A DNA stretch of 64,000 nucleotides. Origin: WHSV01 sp050693895. Lineage in GTDB: Bacteria; Actinomycetota; CADDZG01; WHSQ01. Of the stretch, positions 52,484-61,624 are shown piece by piece. The number at the start of each line of letters is the position of its first letter. The first letter of the stretch is position 1. The DNA is taken from assembly GCA_050693895.1 (NCBI GenBank), contig JBOGWS010000117.1:56937-120936 (forward strand), given 5' to 3'. Under the pieces are notes generated by a model that made no database searches, was not told the DNA's origin, and worked only from the letters and a program-made list of their open reading frames with translations. The position numbers and the translations under genes were made by a program.

Positions 52484-52515
52484 AAGGGGGCGTGCATTTA
52501 GCACGCCCCCTTTTT
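52484..52515 (+). terminator. Rho-independent terminator after the LVIVD gene
   Basis: GGGGGCGTGC (52486-52495) pairs perfectly with GCACGCCCCC (52501-52510) around ATTTA and is followed by TTTTT. Confidence 0.97.
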
Positions 52516-52569
52516 CTTGCTCTCCTGACGCACGGCACAGGATGGGGCGGAGTTAGGCTCCCTTCATCC

Positions 52570-54114
52570 ATGAGTGACTCAGATCGCACTACGCGCGCCG
52601 GCTCTCCTCGCAAGGACCTCGGCGACTACAGAAGCATCCTGTCGGGCACGAGCCAGAACATCGCCGGCCTCGCGATCGCCGGCGTCGCCCAGTTCGTAGC
52701 GAACGTCTTGATCTCCCGAACCCTCGGAGAATCGTCCTTCGGCGTGGTCACGGTTTTGACGCAGGCGATGTTCGTGCTCAGTTTCGCGACGCGTTTCGGT
52801 ATGGACATGGCCGTCCTGCGCGACGTTGCAATCGACGTCGGGGAGAGCCGATACGGCCGGATCCGCATGCACGTAGGTCGGGCAACGTGGATCGCTCTCG
52901 GCGTCTCCTCCGGAATCGCCCTGCTTATGGTGGTGTTCTCGGGCGCGTTCCTCGACCTGTTCTCCGTGAGCGACGAGTTCCGACCCGGTATGGCCCTCGC
53001 GGCGGCGGTGGCTCTTCCCGGTCTCGCCCTTACGAATGTGTGGCTGAGCGCGACTCGCGGGCTCAAGATCATGCGGTACACGCTCTATCTGTTCTGGGCG
53101 GGCCAGCCGATCCTGTGGATCGTCTTCATGCTCGGCCTGTGGCGCTTCGAGCAGAGCGCACGGATGGCCGTGCTCGCCTATTCGCTCTCGTGGCTCGTGG
53201 TTGCGCTGCCGTCTTGGTGGTTCTGGCGCAAGGAAAGTCAAGGGTGGGAGCGGGAGCCGCTCCAGCGAGGAGCCATGGCGGCGCTGTTGCGGTACGCGGG
53301 GCCGCGCGCTCCGGCCGCGTTGTTCACCCAGTTGCTGTTCTGGACGGACCTGTTCGTGCTGACACGTTACGCAAGCGAGGGCGAGGTTGGTGTCTACTCG
53401 GCGGCTCTGCGGTCGGGACAGGTGCTGTTGCTGCTCCTGACGTCGGTGGCGCTGATGTTCAGTCCATTCGTCGCCGACCTTCACAACAGAGGAGAGACCC
53501 AGCGGCTCGACGGGCTCTTCAAGACCTTGACGCGCTGGACCCTCGTCGCCACGATGCCGGTCTTTCTCCTGCTTGCGATCGCCCCAAGCAGTGTGTTGCA
53601 GATCTTCGGAGCCGAGTTCGCCGGCGGCGAGACGGCTTTGCTCATCCTCATCGGCGGGCAGTTCATCAACGTCGCAACGGGGAGCGTGGGCTTCGTCCTC
53701 ATCATGGTTGGTCGCACGGGTTGGGACCTGGTGGTTCAGGCCGGCTCTCTCATTCTGAACCTGGGACTGGCTTTCTGGCTGGCACCCCGCTATGGGATGG
53801 AGGGCGCAGCGATTGCAAACGCCGCGACGTTCGCAGCCAGCAAGTGGTGGCGGCTCTCCCTCGTTCGCAAGTTCGTCGGGATCTGGCCCTACGACCGCCA
53901 GTACCTGAGACTCATCGGGCCGACGGTCATCGGAGGGGCGGTGATGTGGTTCGTCCACGAGGTTGTGACGACCGGCTTCCTCGTCGACCTGGTCCTGACG
54001 GGTCTGATCGGAACCGCGGCCTTCGCTGTCGCCTATCTCGCTCTCGGCCTGGCTCCCGCCGAGAGGCGTGAGCTCTTGAAGCTCATAGGGAAACTGAGAG
54101 GAAAGCCTCAATAG
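52570..54114 (+). CDS. Oligosaccharide flippase / MATE-like membrane protein
   Basis: A 514-residue protein with about 12-14 hydrophobic helices of the polysaccharide-biosynthesis (Wzx-like, MOP superfamily) type. NIAGLAIAGVAQFVANVLISRTLG near residue 33 and YASEGEVGVYSAALR near 280 are typical. The substrate would be a lipid-linked glycan; no glycosyltransferase lies beside it here. The ATG at 52570 is used because a start at 52492 would lie in the preceding terminator. Confidence 0.88.
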   Translation: MSDSDRTTRAGSPRKDLGDYRSILSGTSQNIAGLAIAGVAQFVANVLISRTLGESSFGVVTVLTQAMFVLSFATRFGMDMAVLRDVAIDVGESRYGRIRMHVGRATWIALGVSSGIALLMVVFSGAFLDLFSVSDEFRPGMALAAAVALPGLALTNVWLSATRGLKIMRYTLYLFWAGQPILWIVFMLGLWRFEQSARMAVLAYSLSWLVVALPSWWFWRKESQGWEREPLQRGAMAALLRYAGPRAPAALFTQLLFWTDLFVLTRYASEGEVGVYSAALRSGQVLLLLLTSVALMFSPFVADLHNRGETQRLDGLFKTLTRWTLVATMPVFLLLAIAPSSVLQIFGAEFAGGETALLILIGGQFINVATGSVGFVLIMVGRTGWDLVVQAGSLILNLGLAFWLAPRYGMEGAAIANAATFAASKWWRLSLVRKFVGIWPYDRQYLRLIGPTVIGGAVMWFVHEVVTTGFLVDLVLTGLIGTAAFAVAYLALGLAPAERRELLKLIGKLRGKPQ

Positions 54115-54286
54115 TGGGCGAGACGGAGCGGGGCCCCCCGCCGCAGCGGAAAGGGCCGGTCACGCAGCCCCCGGCAATTGGCGAAGAGAGACCTGTTTCG
54201 CGCAGCTTGCCCCCATCGTCTTGCGAGGCATTGCTCGATAAGTTTGAGCAGCGGAGGAGTTGGGGCTGGGCGAGAAGGGGATCACG

Positions 54287-55609
54287 ATGAGCCAAGCCGT
54301 CAAAAAACCCACGGCCACGGAGCTGTCCGAGCATCAAGTTGCCCCAGATGTCCTCAGAGGCGTGGCCGAGTTTCCCCTGCTGGCGGCCCTCTACGGCCGG
54401 CGTTCGCGCCGCTTCGCGATGGGCGACGAGATCCCCGACGGTCCGCTCGCCTTCAAGTCTCAGCACGCGCCGCTGCCGCTGACCGAGCTCGAGCGCATGA
54501 TGGTGCTCAGCTCCATGGGGGGCACGACCGGCTGGCACTACGCCATCACTCGTAACGCAACTTACGCCCCGCACCTCGCGAACTACTCTGGGGCCGCAGC
54601 GGGCCGAACCTTCCCCTCGGCCGCAGGCTTCCACGTGGCCGAGCTCTTCTGCACCGATGACTCGGGTACGTATTTCTTTCCGACGCGCGATGCGGGCGCG
54701 CTCGTCGATCCTGCGGAGGAGGAGATCACCCTCGAGCTCATGGTCGAGCGACACCGCGGAAGGCTGCAAAAACTGTCCGACGAACGCATCCACCTCCCGC
54801 GCGAGGAGCCGTATCTCGAAGGGCACAACACCTGGTGCGTCAACGTCCCCGGTTCGCTGCTGGTAATCCCGGTCGCCGACCTTGCACAGCAGACGATCGC
54901 GGGACTCTGCTTTCTCGCTCAGAACGGCTATTGCGTCTACGACGACGTGAACGACCGGAAGATTCCCGGAATGGAGCAGTTCGGGAGCATGGTCGACGTC
55001 GAGGAGCCTTTCCCGCTGACCTTTATCGAGCAGTACATGCTGTCGGAGGCTGTGGCGGAGCTCGCTACTAGTTGTTACGCGGGTGTACTGACGCTGCAAG
55101 CGATGGGACTTGGTGGCTGGATGTTCGACGGGGTGGATCGTTTCACGATGCTGGGTGCGTCCGGGGACCCGGATGTGCCCGGGCTCGGTTTCCGCTACGA
55201 CACCGACGAGCGCTGGCCGCTACCGAACCCGACCGGTCTCGAGGGAGTCTTCGAGGGGATGTGTCCTCCGCACTATCCGGATATGGCTGCCGCGGTCGAG
55301 GCGTTCGCCGAAAGAAAGTTCGGGTCGGGGGGTCCTTTCAACCGCGCCACCCCGGGGGCCTGGAGCGACAGTCCCGGCGTGCGAGGCAGCGCCGAGGTTC
55401 ATTCGGACGAGTTCAAGGCCTGCGTGTCCACGCAGGCGCAGTACGTCTTCGACACATTCGGAAAGTGGCCGGGAACCGTCCCGTCGCTGATGATCCTCAA
55501 CTACGTGCAGGCCCACCATCTCGATCTCGACTTCTACGACCACTTCTTCAAAGGGGGCTCATACCTCGGCACCCATTCCGAGCACATGAAGCGCTGGCAT
55601 GGCCAATAA
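54287..55609 (+). CDS. Nitroreductase-like protein of unusual size
   Basis: A 440-residue protein. Several segments look like the flavin nitroreductase superfamily: RRSRRFA, LTELERMMVLSSMGGTTGWHYAI, GRTFPSAAGFHVAELFC, YMLSEAVAELATSCYAGVLTLQAMGLGGW and VPGLGFRYDTDE. Standard members have about 200 residues, so there are large insertions and a C-terminal extension (about 340-440) with an HHLDLDFYDHFF motif. Cofactor and reaction are uncertain. GAGAAGGGG precedes the ATG. It appears monocistronic. Confidence 0.65.
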   Translation: MSQAVKKPTATELSEHQVAPDVLRGVAEFPLLAALYGRRSRRFAMGDEIPDGPLAFKSQHAPLPLTELERMMVLSSMGGTTGWHYAITRNATYAPHLANYSGAAAGRTFPSAAGFHVAELFCTDDSGTYFFPTRDAGALVDPAEEEITLELMVERHRGRLQKLSDERIHLPREEPYLEGHNTWCVNVPGSLLVIPVADLAQQTIAGLCFLAQNGYCVYDDVNDRKIPGMEQFGSMVDVEEPFPLTFIEQYMLSEAVAELATSCYAGVLTLQAMGLGGWMFDGVDRFTMLGASGDPDVPGLGFRYDTDERWPLPNPTGLEGVFEGMCPPHYPDMAAAVEAFAERKFGSGGPFNRATPGAWSDSPGVRGSAEVHSDEFKACVSTQAQYVFDTFGKWPGTVPSLMILNYVQAHHLDLDFYDHFFKGGSYLGTHSEHMKRWHGQ

Positions 55610-55659
55610 GACCTAGCAGCGCTATCGTCAGGTGCAGCCGCTGGGCACGGTATGTAGCC

Positions 55660-56814
55660 CTACCGAGTTATCGATCTGTGCAGTCGCCACGAGGCCACGC
55701 CGAGAAGGACGACGGCGAACCCGATCAGAACTGCGATCTGCAACCCGATGTCGGTGATGCCCGCGTCCGTTCGAATCAACTCGGTAAAACCCTCGACCGC
55801 CCAAGCATGCGGCGTGACGTGCGCGATGGTCTGCATCGTCGGCGAGAAGATCTCGAGTGGCACCATGCACCCACCGAGAGCTGCGAGGCCGAGCCCCACG
55901 GGAGTGAGCGCCCCCGCCTGTTGCTCGTTCGAGAGCATCGCGCCGAAGAGCATCGCGGCGCCGGTGCTCACTAGAGCGAACGCGGTGAGCAGCGCCGAGG
56001 CAGCCAGCGGGTCACCCCACCTGACGCCGAACAGAAGCGATGCTGCGAGGATGATGAATACGCCCTGAATCATCGCAACCAGGAAACGACCGAGCGCCTC
56101 TCCGACCACGATGGTGCCGGCGGTTATCGGCGTGGACAGCATTCGTCGAGAGACGCCGAGCCTGCGACTCTGGATCAGGGCTACCGTTGCTCCCAGCGAG
56201 TTCACGAACATGAATAGCACGAGCTGCGACGACGCCCCGAGGTCGAACTGGCCGAGTCCCTCGAACGTGTCCTCGCCCTCGGACTGAACTACGACGTCGA
56301 CCGTTGGAGACTCGGTCGCAAGTGAGCCCGCGGCTTGAAGTCCCTCGTCGAAGTCTCCGACCCCTCGGGCCGCGGCGAACAGCGCGGCACGAACACGAGC
56401 GGCTTGTTCACCAACAACGGCATCGACGGTGGTTCGTATCGCCGTGCTGGTGGATCCGGCCCGCGCGATGTACTCGACCGTCGCCTCGTTGCCGGATCGA
56501 ACCTCTTGGTCATAACCCGCCGGGATCGTTACGCCGGCGTCTACGTCGCCGCGCTCGACCGCTTCGGTGAGCAATTCGGCGCTGGAGAATCGCTCGATCT
56601 CGATCTCCTCCTCTTGCCCCAGAGCGGTCGCCAGTTCCAAGCCCAGCTCACCGCTCCTCGAGGAAACGAGACCCAGGCGCGGGGCGAAGCCCGAGCCGAA
56701 GCTGACCCCGAGCAACAGAATCAGGATGATGGGGAACACGAACAGGAAGAACAGACCCACCCGGTCGCGACCCAGGCGCTTGGCGTTGACCGCCGCGATG
56801 GAGAGCGCCCTCAT
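55660..56814 (-). CDS. ABC-2 exporter permease with large extracytoplasmic domain (distal)
   Basis: A 384-residue permease of the ABC2_membrane_3 type: one N-terminal helix (GLFFLFVFPIILILLLGVSFG), a periplasmic-type domain of about 190 residues, then five C-terminal helices with GVSRRMLSTPITAGTIVVGEALGRF and LGGCMVPLEIFSPTMQTIAHVTPHAW. The start overlaps the upstream permease stop (TGATG). It is the last gene of the PadR-ATPase-permease-permease operon. Confidence 0.92.
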   Translation of the reverse strand: MRALSIAAVNAKRLGRDRVGLFFLFVFPIILILLLGVSFGSGFAPRLGLVSSRSGELGLELATALGQEEEIEIERFSSAELLTEAVERGDVDAGVTIPAGYDQEVRSGNEATVEYIARAGSTSTAIRTTVDAVVGEQAARVRAALFAAARGVGDFDEGLQAAGSLATESPTVDVVVQSEGEDTFEGLGQFDLGASSQLVLFMFVNSLGATVALIQSRRLGVSRRMLSTPITAGTIVVGEALGRFLVAMIQGVFIILAASLLFGVRWGDPLAASALLTAFALVSTGAAMLFGAMLSNEQQAGALTPVGLGLAALGGCMVPLEIFSPTMQTIAHVTPHAWAVEGFTELIRTDAGITDIGLQIAVLIGFAVVLLGVASWRLHRSITR

Positions 56815-57998
56815 CACGCCACCACCAGGGACCTGGAACGGACGAGCGCAATGGCCCCCGTGATCCCTCCGAAGAGCAAGAGAGCCCCGACGGCTGGAAG
56901 CACGTCGACTAGCGTTCCGGCCCCGCCCGAGACCTCGCCGAGGGCCCGCATGATCCAACTGTGGGGCGATGCGAAACTCAGCTTCGAAATGAGGCCCGGA
57001 CCCTGGGCGATCGGGAAGAAGGTTCCCCCCAGGAGACCGAGGGTGACTCCGACGATTGCACCGTAGCCAGCGGCTTGCTCGTCGGTGGTCGCGAGAGTGG
57101 TCACGAGCGACTGCAGGCCCATCGCTGCGAAGACGGCGCTCAGCACGACCACCGTCACGGCGATGGGATCCCCCCATCTCGCGTCCATGAGGAAGTGCGA
57201 GGCCACGATGAGGATGGCCATGCTCGTCGCGCCGATGACGAAGCTATAGATCGCCTTGGCCCCCACGATCGCGCCGCGACTGACTGGAGCCGCAAGCAGT
57301 CGAGAAAGCGTTCCTTCCTTGCGTTCCTGAAGAAGGCTTACCGCGCCCAGCTGAGCGGTGAAGAAGAGGAAGAACACTCCGATCCCGGCCGCAAAGAAGG
57401 TGTTCGAGTCGAACTGTCGGCTATCCGCAGAGCTCTCCACGAGTCGAGCGGGCGTCTGCAGAGCGTTGGCGTCAGCCTGCAACTCTTGGATCTCGGCCGG
57501 GGTCGCCGTCCCCTCGGCACCGGCGATGACAGTTCCAATCGAGAGACGAACCGCATTGAGCTTGGCCGCGTAACCTTCGGCGATGCCCTGAGCGACCTGA
57601 ACTCCGATATCACTTTCGGGGTTGGTGATGATCGTCATCTCGGCCGCTTCCGTCGACCGCACGTCTTCCGTGAAGCCCTCGGGCAGAACGAATGCCGCCG
57701 CGACGTCACCCGCCTCGGCCTTGGTTCGAGCCTCTTCGACCGAGTCACTCTCGACGAGTTCCAGACCCTCCTCTTCGAGCGATGGAAGGATGTCGTCGAC
57801 CAGTACAGCCGACGCCGGTCCGCCATCTTGATCGACTACCGCAAAGGTCACGTTCAATGACCCTCCGTCGGCATCACCCAGAACGGTGCTCAAGATAAAG
57901 GCGAGACCAAGTGGTGCGATGATCGCGGTGGCGATCGCCGAGCGGTCTCGCACACTGCGCTTCAGGTCCTTGCCTGCGATCACGAACGCTTTCCTCAC
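56814..57998 (-). CDS. ABC-2 exporter permease with large extracytoplasmic domain (proximal)
   Basis: A 394-residue paralogue of the distal permease. After the first helix (AIATAIIAPLGLAFILSTVLG) there is an external domain with VVDQDGGPASAVLVDDILPSL, then helices with KEGTLSRLLAAPVSRGAIVGAKAIYSF and LGGTFFPIAQGPGLISKLSFASPHSW. The pair probably forms a heterodimeric exporter for hydrophobic compounds. It begins 2 bp after the ATPase stop. Confidence 0.92.
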   Translation of the reverse strand: MRKAFVIAGKDLKRSVRDRSAIATAIIAPLGLAFILSTVLGDADGGSLNVTFAVVDQDGGPASAVLVDDILPSLEEEGLELVESDSVEEARTKAEAGDVAAAFVLPEGFTEDVRSTEAAEMTIITNPESDIGVQVAQGIAEGYAAKLNAVRLSIGTVIAGAEGTATPAEIQELQADANALQTPARLVESSADSRQFDSNTFFAAGIGVFFLFFTAQLGAVSLLQERKEGTLSRLLAAPVSRGAIVGAKAIYSFVIGATSMAILIVASHFLMDARWGDPIAVTVVVLSAVFAAMGLQSLVTTLATTDEQAAGYGAIVGVTLGLLGGTFFPIAQGPGLISKLSFASPHSWIMRALGEVSGGAGTLVDVLPAVGALLLFGGITGAIALVRSRSLVVA

Positions 57999-58000
57999 GG

Positions 58001-58987
58001 TCAGTCCCTGAGCGCTTTGCCGGTGAGCTTCAAAAACACGGCCTCCAGATCTGGCTCCACGACGTTTACGCTCGTGACCTCGGCCCCCGCGTCCGCCACC
58101 GTCTCTAGGATCTCCGGGAGATGACGACTCGCGTTGGTGAGTAACAGATCGATCCCGGACTCCCTGTGCGTGGCCTCCTCGATTGCTTCGAGGCTTGCGA
58201 GCGCGCGAGCTGCCGCTGCCACGTCACCCGATGCGTCCAGGCTCACTCGGTCGCGTTCACCGAGGATCGCGACCAGCTCGCGCCTGGTCCCCTCGGCCTT
58301 GATCTCTCCCTCATCGATGATGCCGACTCGGTCGCAGAGTCGCTCGGCCTCCTCCATGTAGTGCGTGGTGTACAGAACGGCCATGCCGGCGCTGGACAGA
58401 GCCTCGACGTTCCCCAAGATGGCGTTGCGGCTCTGCGGGTCAACGCCGACGGTTGGCTCATCGAGCACCAGAAGTCTCGGCTTGTGAAGAAGAGCGATTC
58501 CGATGTTGAGACGCCGCTTCATGCCCCCGGAGAATTCACTGGTGCGCTCGTCGGCGCGGTCCGCGAGCCCGGTTACATCGAGGACCTCTGCGCTTCGGTG
58601 CTTGATGTCTGCGCGCGACATTCCATAGAGGCGACCGAAGAAGGTGAGGTTCTCCTTGGCGGTCAGATCGGGATAGATGGCTAGGTCCTGCGGGACGTAT
58701 CCGATAGCCGTCTTTGCGTCGGTGCTGCTAGTGGTGAGAGGCCTGCCGTTCACGACGACCTCGCCTGCATCGCGCGACAGCAGTCCGCACACCATCGAGA
58801 TGGTTGTCGTCTTGCCCGCCCCGTTCGGTCCCAGCAAGCCATAGGTTTCCCCGCTCGCGATCTCGAAGCCGACGCCCGCTACCGCGCGCCTGTCGCCGTA
58901 GGACTTTTCGAGGTCCCGACAATCGAGGATCGGAGTCCCGCCCGTACTCAAACGGGCGCCCGATTCGGTCTGAGCCATCGCGGTCAT
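58001..58987 (-). CDS. ABC exporter ATPase, DrrA-like
   Basis: A 328-residue ATPase with LLGPNGAGKTTTISM, YVPQDLAIYPDLTAKENL, FSGGMKRRLNIGIAL, LLVLDEPTVGVDPQSRN and YTTHYMEEAERL, plus the C-terminal domain with DLEAVFLKLTGKALRD. The ATG at 58987 overlaps the padR stop (ATGA), so the regulator and pump are co-expressed. Confidence 0.95.
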   Translation of the reverse strand: MTAMAQTESGARLSTGGTPILDCRDLEKSYGDRRAVAGVGFEIASGETYGLLGPNGAGKTTTISMVCGLLSRDAGEVVVNGRPLTTSSTDAKTAIGYVPQDLAIYPDLTAKENLTFFGRLYGMSRADIKHRSAEVLDVTGLADRADERTSEFSGGMKRRLNIGIALLHKPRLLVLDEPTVGVDPQSRNAILGNVEALSSAGMAVLYTTHYMEEAERLCDRVGIIDEGEIKAEGTRRELVAILGERDRVSLDASGDVAAAARALASLEAIEEATHRESGIDLLLTNASRHLPEILETVADAGAEVTSVNVVEPDLEAVFLKLTGKALRD

Positions 58988-59535
58988 GCGTCCTCCCTTT
59001 CCCGTAGAGCCTCGAGAGTCTCGTCCGCCCATCGAATCTCGGCCTCGGAGTGTGCGAGTCCGGCCCTCAAGGTGAGATACGGAAAGAAGAGGCCCTCGTC
59101 GTCCTTGATTTCGCTTTCGGTGGCCCTGAGCTCATCGAGGGTCCGTTTTGCACTTCGCCGCAGTTCCTCGACCCGCGCAATGATCGACGATCGCGGCACG
59201 AGGCCGCCGAAGAACATTCTCAGCGTGGACGAGGAGCGCACCTGGTCGGGTTCGTAGGCTCCTTCGGTCAACCACTCCTCAAGGACGCTGCGGCCCTCCT
59301 CCGTGATCGCATAGACGCGCTTGTTCGGTCGCTGTTCCTGCCGAACCATTTGTTCCGTGGCGAGCCCGAGGCGGGCGAGGCGCCGCAGCTCCGTGTAGAC
59401 GTGGCTTTTGGCGGGGGACCAGAAGTGACCGATGCTCCGCTCGGCGAGCTTGAGCACGTCGTAGCCCGACATGGGCCCGAACGTGAGGAGGCCGAGAACC
59501 GCGTAGGACGTGGTGCCGAGCTTCTCCTCAGTCAT
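58984..59535 (-). CDS. PadR-family transcriptional regulator
   Basis: A regulator of about 183 residues. The winged helix is TTSYAVLGLLTFGPMSGYDVLKLAERSIGHFWSPAKSHVYTELRRLARLGLA (residues 7-58), with ITEEGRSVLEEWL in the wing. The C-terminal helical dimerisation region is of the longer (Vir-like) subtype. PadR proteins typically repress adjacent multidrug ABC genes and are released by the drug. The start could instead be the ATG at 59550, which adds 5 residues and lies in the putative operator. Confidence 0.93.
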   Translation of the reverse strand: MTEEKLGTTSYAVLGLLTFGPMSGYDVLKLAERSIGHFWSPAKSHVYTELRRLARLGLATEQMVRQEQRPNKRVYAITEEGRSVLEEWLTEGAYEPDQVRSSSTLRMFFGGLVPRSSIIARVEELRRSAKRTLDELRATESEIKDDEGLFFPYLTLRAGLAHSEAEIRWADETLEALREREDA

Positions 59536-59549
59536 AGACCTCTCCGGCA

Positions 59550-59607
59550 TAGTTCTATTAGGACTAGTATGGAGATGACTATAGGGGACATGGCAGGACC
59601 AGTGCAA
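59550..59607 (-). promoter_or_regulatory. Candidate padR promoter and operator
   Basis: Reading the minus strand, TTGCAC (59607-59602) and TATAGT (59583-59578) form a -35/-10 pair with an 18-bp spacer. Just downstream, 59566-59550 is an imperfect inverted repeat with TAGTCC and GAACTA arms around five bases. The arrangement fits PadR self-repression, but both elements are read by eye. Confidence 0.45.
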
Positions 59608-59817
59608 GTAGCTCAGCGGCGGGGCGGGTGCTGGGGGCCGCTGTTTCGCTGGTTCTTAGTTGGTGAATGCGGAGTCAATCCAAGGCCGCCCCCTCGGCGG
59701 AGCCCGATGGCGTGGGGTCTGGCACGCGCATCATGCGGATCGTCTTCTCTACCCCAAGTCTTGAGTGCAAGCTCTGGTCAATCAGTTAGTGGGCGGGCTC
59801 ATGGAGAACCTCTTCCA

Positions 59818-60972
59818 TCAGGATCGGCGAGCCTGAGTAAGCGAGCCCCCGGCCACCGGGATTCGAGTGGCCCTCTGCGATGCCGGAACAAGCGCATCGT
59901 CGACCACACCGGAGATTCGGCCGCATCGCCGATAGGATTCCCTCTGCCGCTGGGCGCCGCCGCCATCTGCGAGGATTCGCGCCACCAGACCGGAAACTTC
60001 GTCCCAGTCGCCTTGTTCCGTCAGTGCGGGCCTGAGGCGCGTCAAAACGGAAGTCATGACCTCGCTCGCCGGTGCCAGGCATCGCTGTCGGAGATCGACA
60101 AGCATCCCAGAGAGACCGTCGCGCGCGGCCTGCCAGCGCGCCGCCTGCAGCACGGCTTGGCTTGACGGGTCAGGTCGAACCCCGTGGCGAACTTCCTCGT
60201 GACAGGTTCGAACGCACGCACGCACCAAGCCCGCGAGTGCGACGGCATCATCCACGGTGCGCGCGACATCGAATGCTCGGAACTCCAGAGTCGGAAATTT
60301 CGGGGACAGCCGGATGTCCCAGTAGATGTTCGAGGGGTCCGAGATTATCCCAAGCGCAACAAAATCCCCAACAAGAGACTCGTACTCGGCCGAACTCCGG
60401 AACTCGGGGGGAATACCGGAGACGGGCCACCGCGACCAGACAAGTGTTCGCCAGCTCGCGTAACCAGTCGACACGCCTTCCCAGAACGGCGAGTTGGCCG
60501 TTAGTGCAAGCAGGGGCGCAAGCATCGTCCGAGCCTGATTGAAGACCTGTATCGCCGTATCTTGGCTAGAGATGCCGATGTGGATGTGGCATCCGGCGAT
60601 GTGCTGCTGAGCGATCAGTTGCCGATAGTCGCTGATCTGACGCAAGTACCGTGTTGTTTGTCGCACCGTCCCTCCATTGGAGGGCGCAAAGGGATGGCTA
60701 CCTGAGGCGAGCAAGCCTGCTCCGTACGCTCTAGCGGCGTCTGCTGCGACGGCGCGCAACTTGCTCAACTCCGTTCGAACTTGGCCAAGGGAATCGCACA
60801 CGCGAGTACGGATCTCGATCGTGGACGGATAGATCTCCGCCGCCACGGAGCCCGGGGCCGCCTCGGTGATTTGGGACACCTTTTCCGCCAGGGGGACCGG
60901 CGTCCTAGTGGACAGATCGACGAGGAAGAACTCCTCCTCGACGCCGATGGTGAACGGCTCGCGCGTCTCCAT
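59818..60972 (-). CDS. YbdK-type carboxylate-amine ligase (GCS2 family)
   Basis: A protein of about 384 residues in the glutamate-cysteine ligase 2 family. The N-terminal IGVEEEFFLVD, AEIYPSTIEIRTRV, ASGSHPFAP, QQHIAGCHIHIGIS and TLEFRAFDVARTVDDAVAL are the standard ATP- and substrate-site blocks. The E. coli homologue has weak gamma-glutamylcysteine ligase activity; the true substrate is unknown. The start at 60972 gives the usual N-terminus but lacks a clear ribosome-binding site; in-frame starts upstream reach 61047. Confidence 0.88.
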   Translation of the reverse strand: METREPFTIGVEEEFFLVDLSTRTPVPLAEKVSQITEAAPGSVAAEIYPSTIEIRTRVCDSLGQVRTELSKLRAVAADAARAYGAGLLASGSHPFAPSNGGTVRQTTRYLRQISDYRQLIAQQHIAGCHIHIGISSQDTAIQVFNQARTMLAPLLALTANSPFWEGVSTGYASWRTLVWSRWPVSGIPPEFRSSAEYESLVGDFVALGIISDPSNIYWDIRLSPKFPTLEFRAFDVARTVDDAVALAGLVRACVRTCHEEVRHGVRPDPSSQAVLQAARWQAARDGLSGMLVDLRQRCLAPASEVMTSVLTRLRPALTEQGDWDEVSGLVARILADGGGAQRQRESYRRCGRISGVVDDALVPASQRATRIPVAGGSLTQARRS

Positions 60973-61624
60973 GTCGGGTGATGATGGTTTGGTATGTGGA
61001 CAATCGCGGTCTTTGACCACACCCGGAAGATCAACAGGTGAAATCATGTCATCGTCATCATCACTGCAGCGAGAATCGTGAAACTAACGGCAAAACCACT
61101 TTTCGTCCGAGACATCCAACCGTGTCCTTCCTTGAGTCCCGCGCTTCCGCCATCTCCGACAGAAAGAACGTGGATTCGACTCTGCCCAGTGAGCCTTGCG
61201 GCGAGGGGTGGTCACTGGCATCACCCCGGCGGGATGAAACCTGTCGAAGCCGGATCAGCCGGGTGAGCTGCTAGCGCACCTCCGCAGTCCCATCTCGTTC
61301 AGCACGGCGGCGTCTGGTGTCTCTCGCAGAAGGAATCGAGCCTCGGCTAAGACCGTCCGCGCCGCATCGCTCCCCTCTAGTGTGAGGTGGCTTCGGGCCA
61401 TCAGCAGGCGGCACTGGCACCCGTGTTCAATGGAGCCGTCAATAGCTCGTCCGAAACCTCCCAGATGAACGCATTGCCCGAATGTGCAACGAGCGGCTTC
61501 CGCTACGGGTGGAGCTGGACGAAGGATGCACAGCTAGTCGTAGGGATTCATCCCTATGGGAGGATGCCATGCCGCCTGCAAGAGCTTGGGATGGTTTGAC
61601 ACAGTCACAAGAAATGAGGCACCA
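60973..61624. other. 652-bp region without a supported gene
   Basis: No reading frame here has recognisable protein features. The interval contains one copy of a 20-bp repeat (61219-61238) and a perfect small palindrome, TAGGGAT-TC-ATCCCTA (61541-61556), 69 bp before the DUF1269 gene, which may be an operator or leader hairpin. GC content looks lower than in the core regions. Confidence 0.5.
61219..61238 (+). repeat. 20-bp repeat, left copy of an inverted pair
   Basis: The sequence CATCACCCCGGCGGGATGAA recurs in inverted orientation at 63637-63656 with one mismatch. Here the CACCCC part can also pair with GGGGTG at 61205-61210. Confidence 0.7.

Noticed and set aside
52579..54111. A 510-codon minus-strand frame opposite the flippase gene
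   Set aside because: It is highly charged, without family features, and mirrors the hydrophobic flippase codons; a typical antisense shadow in GC-rich DNA.
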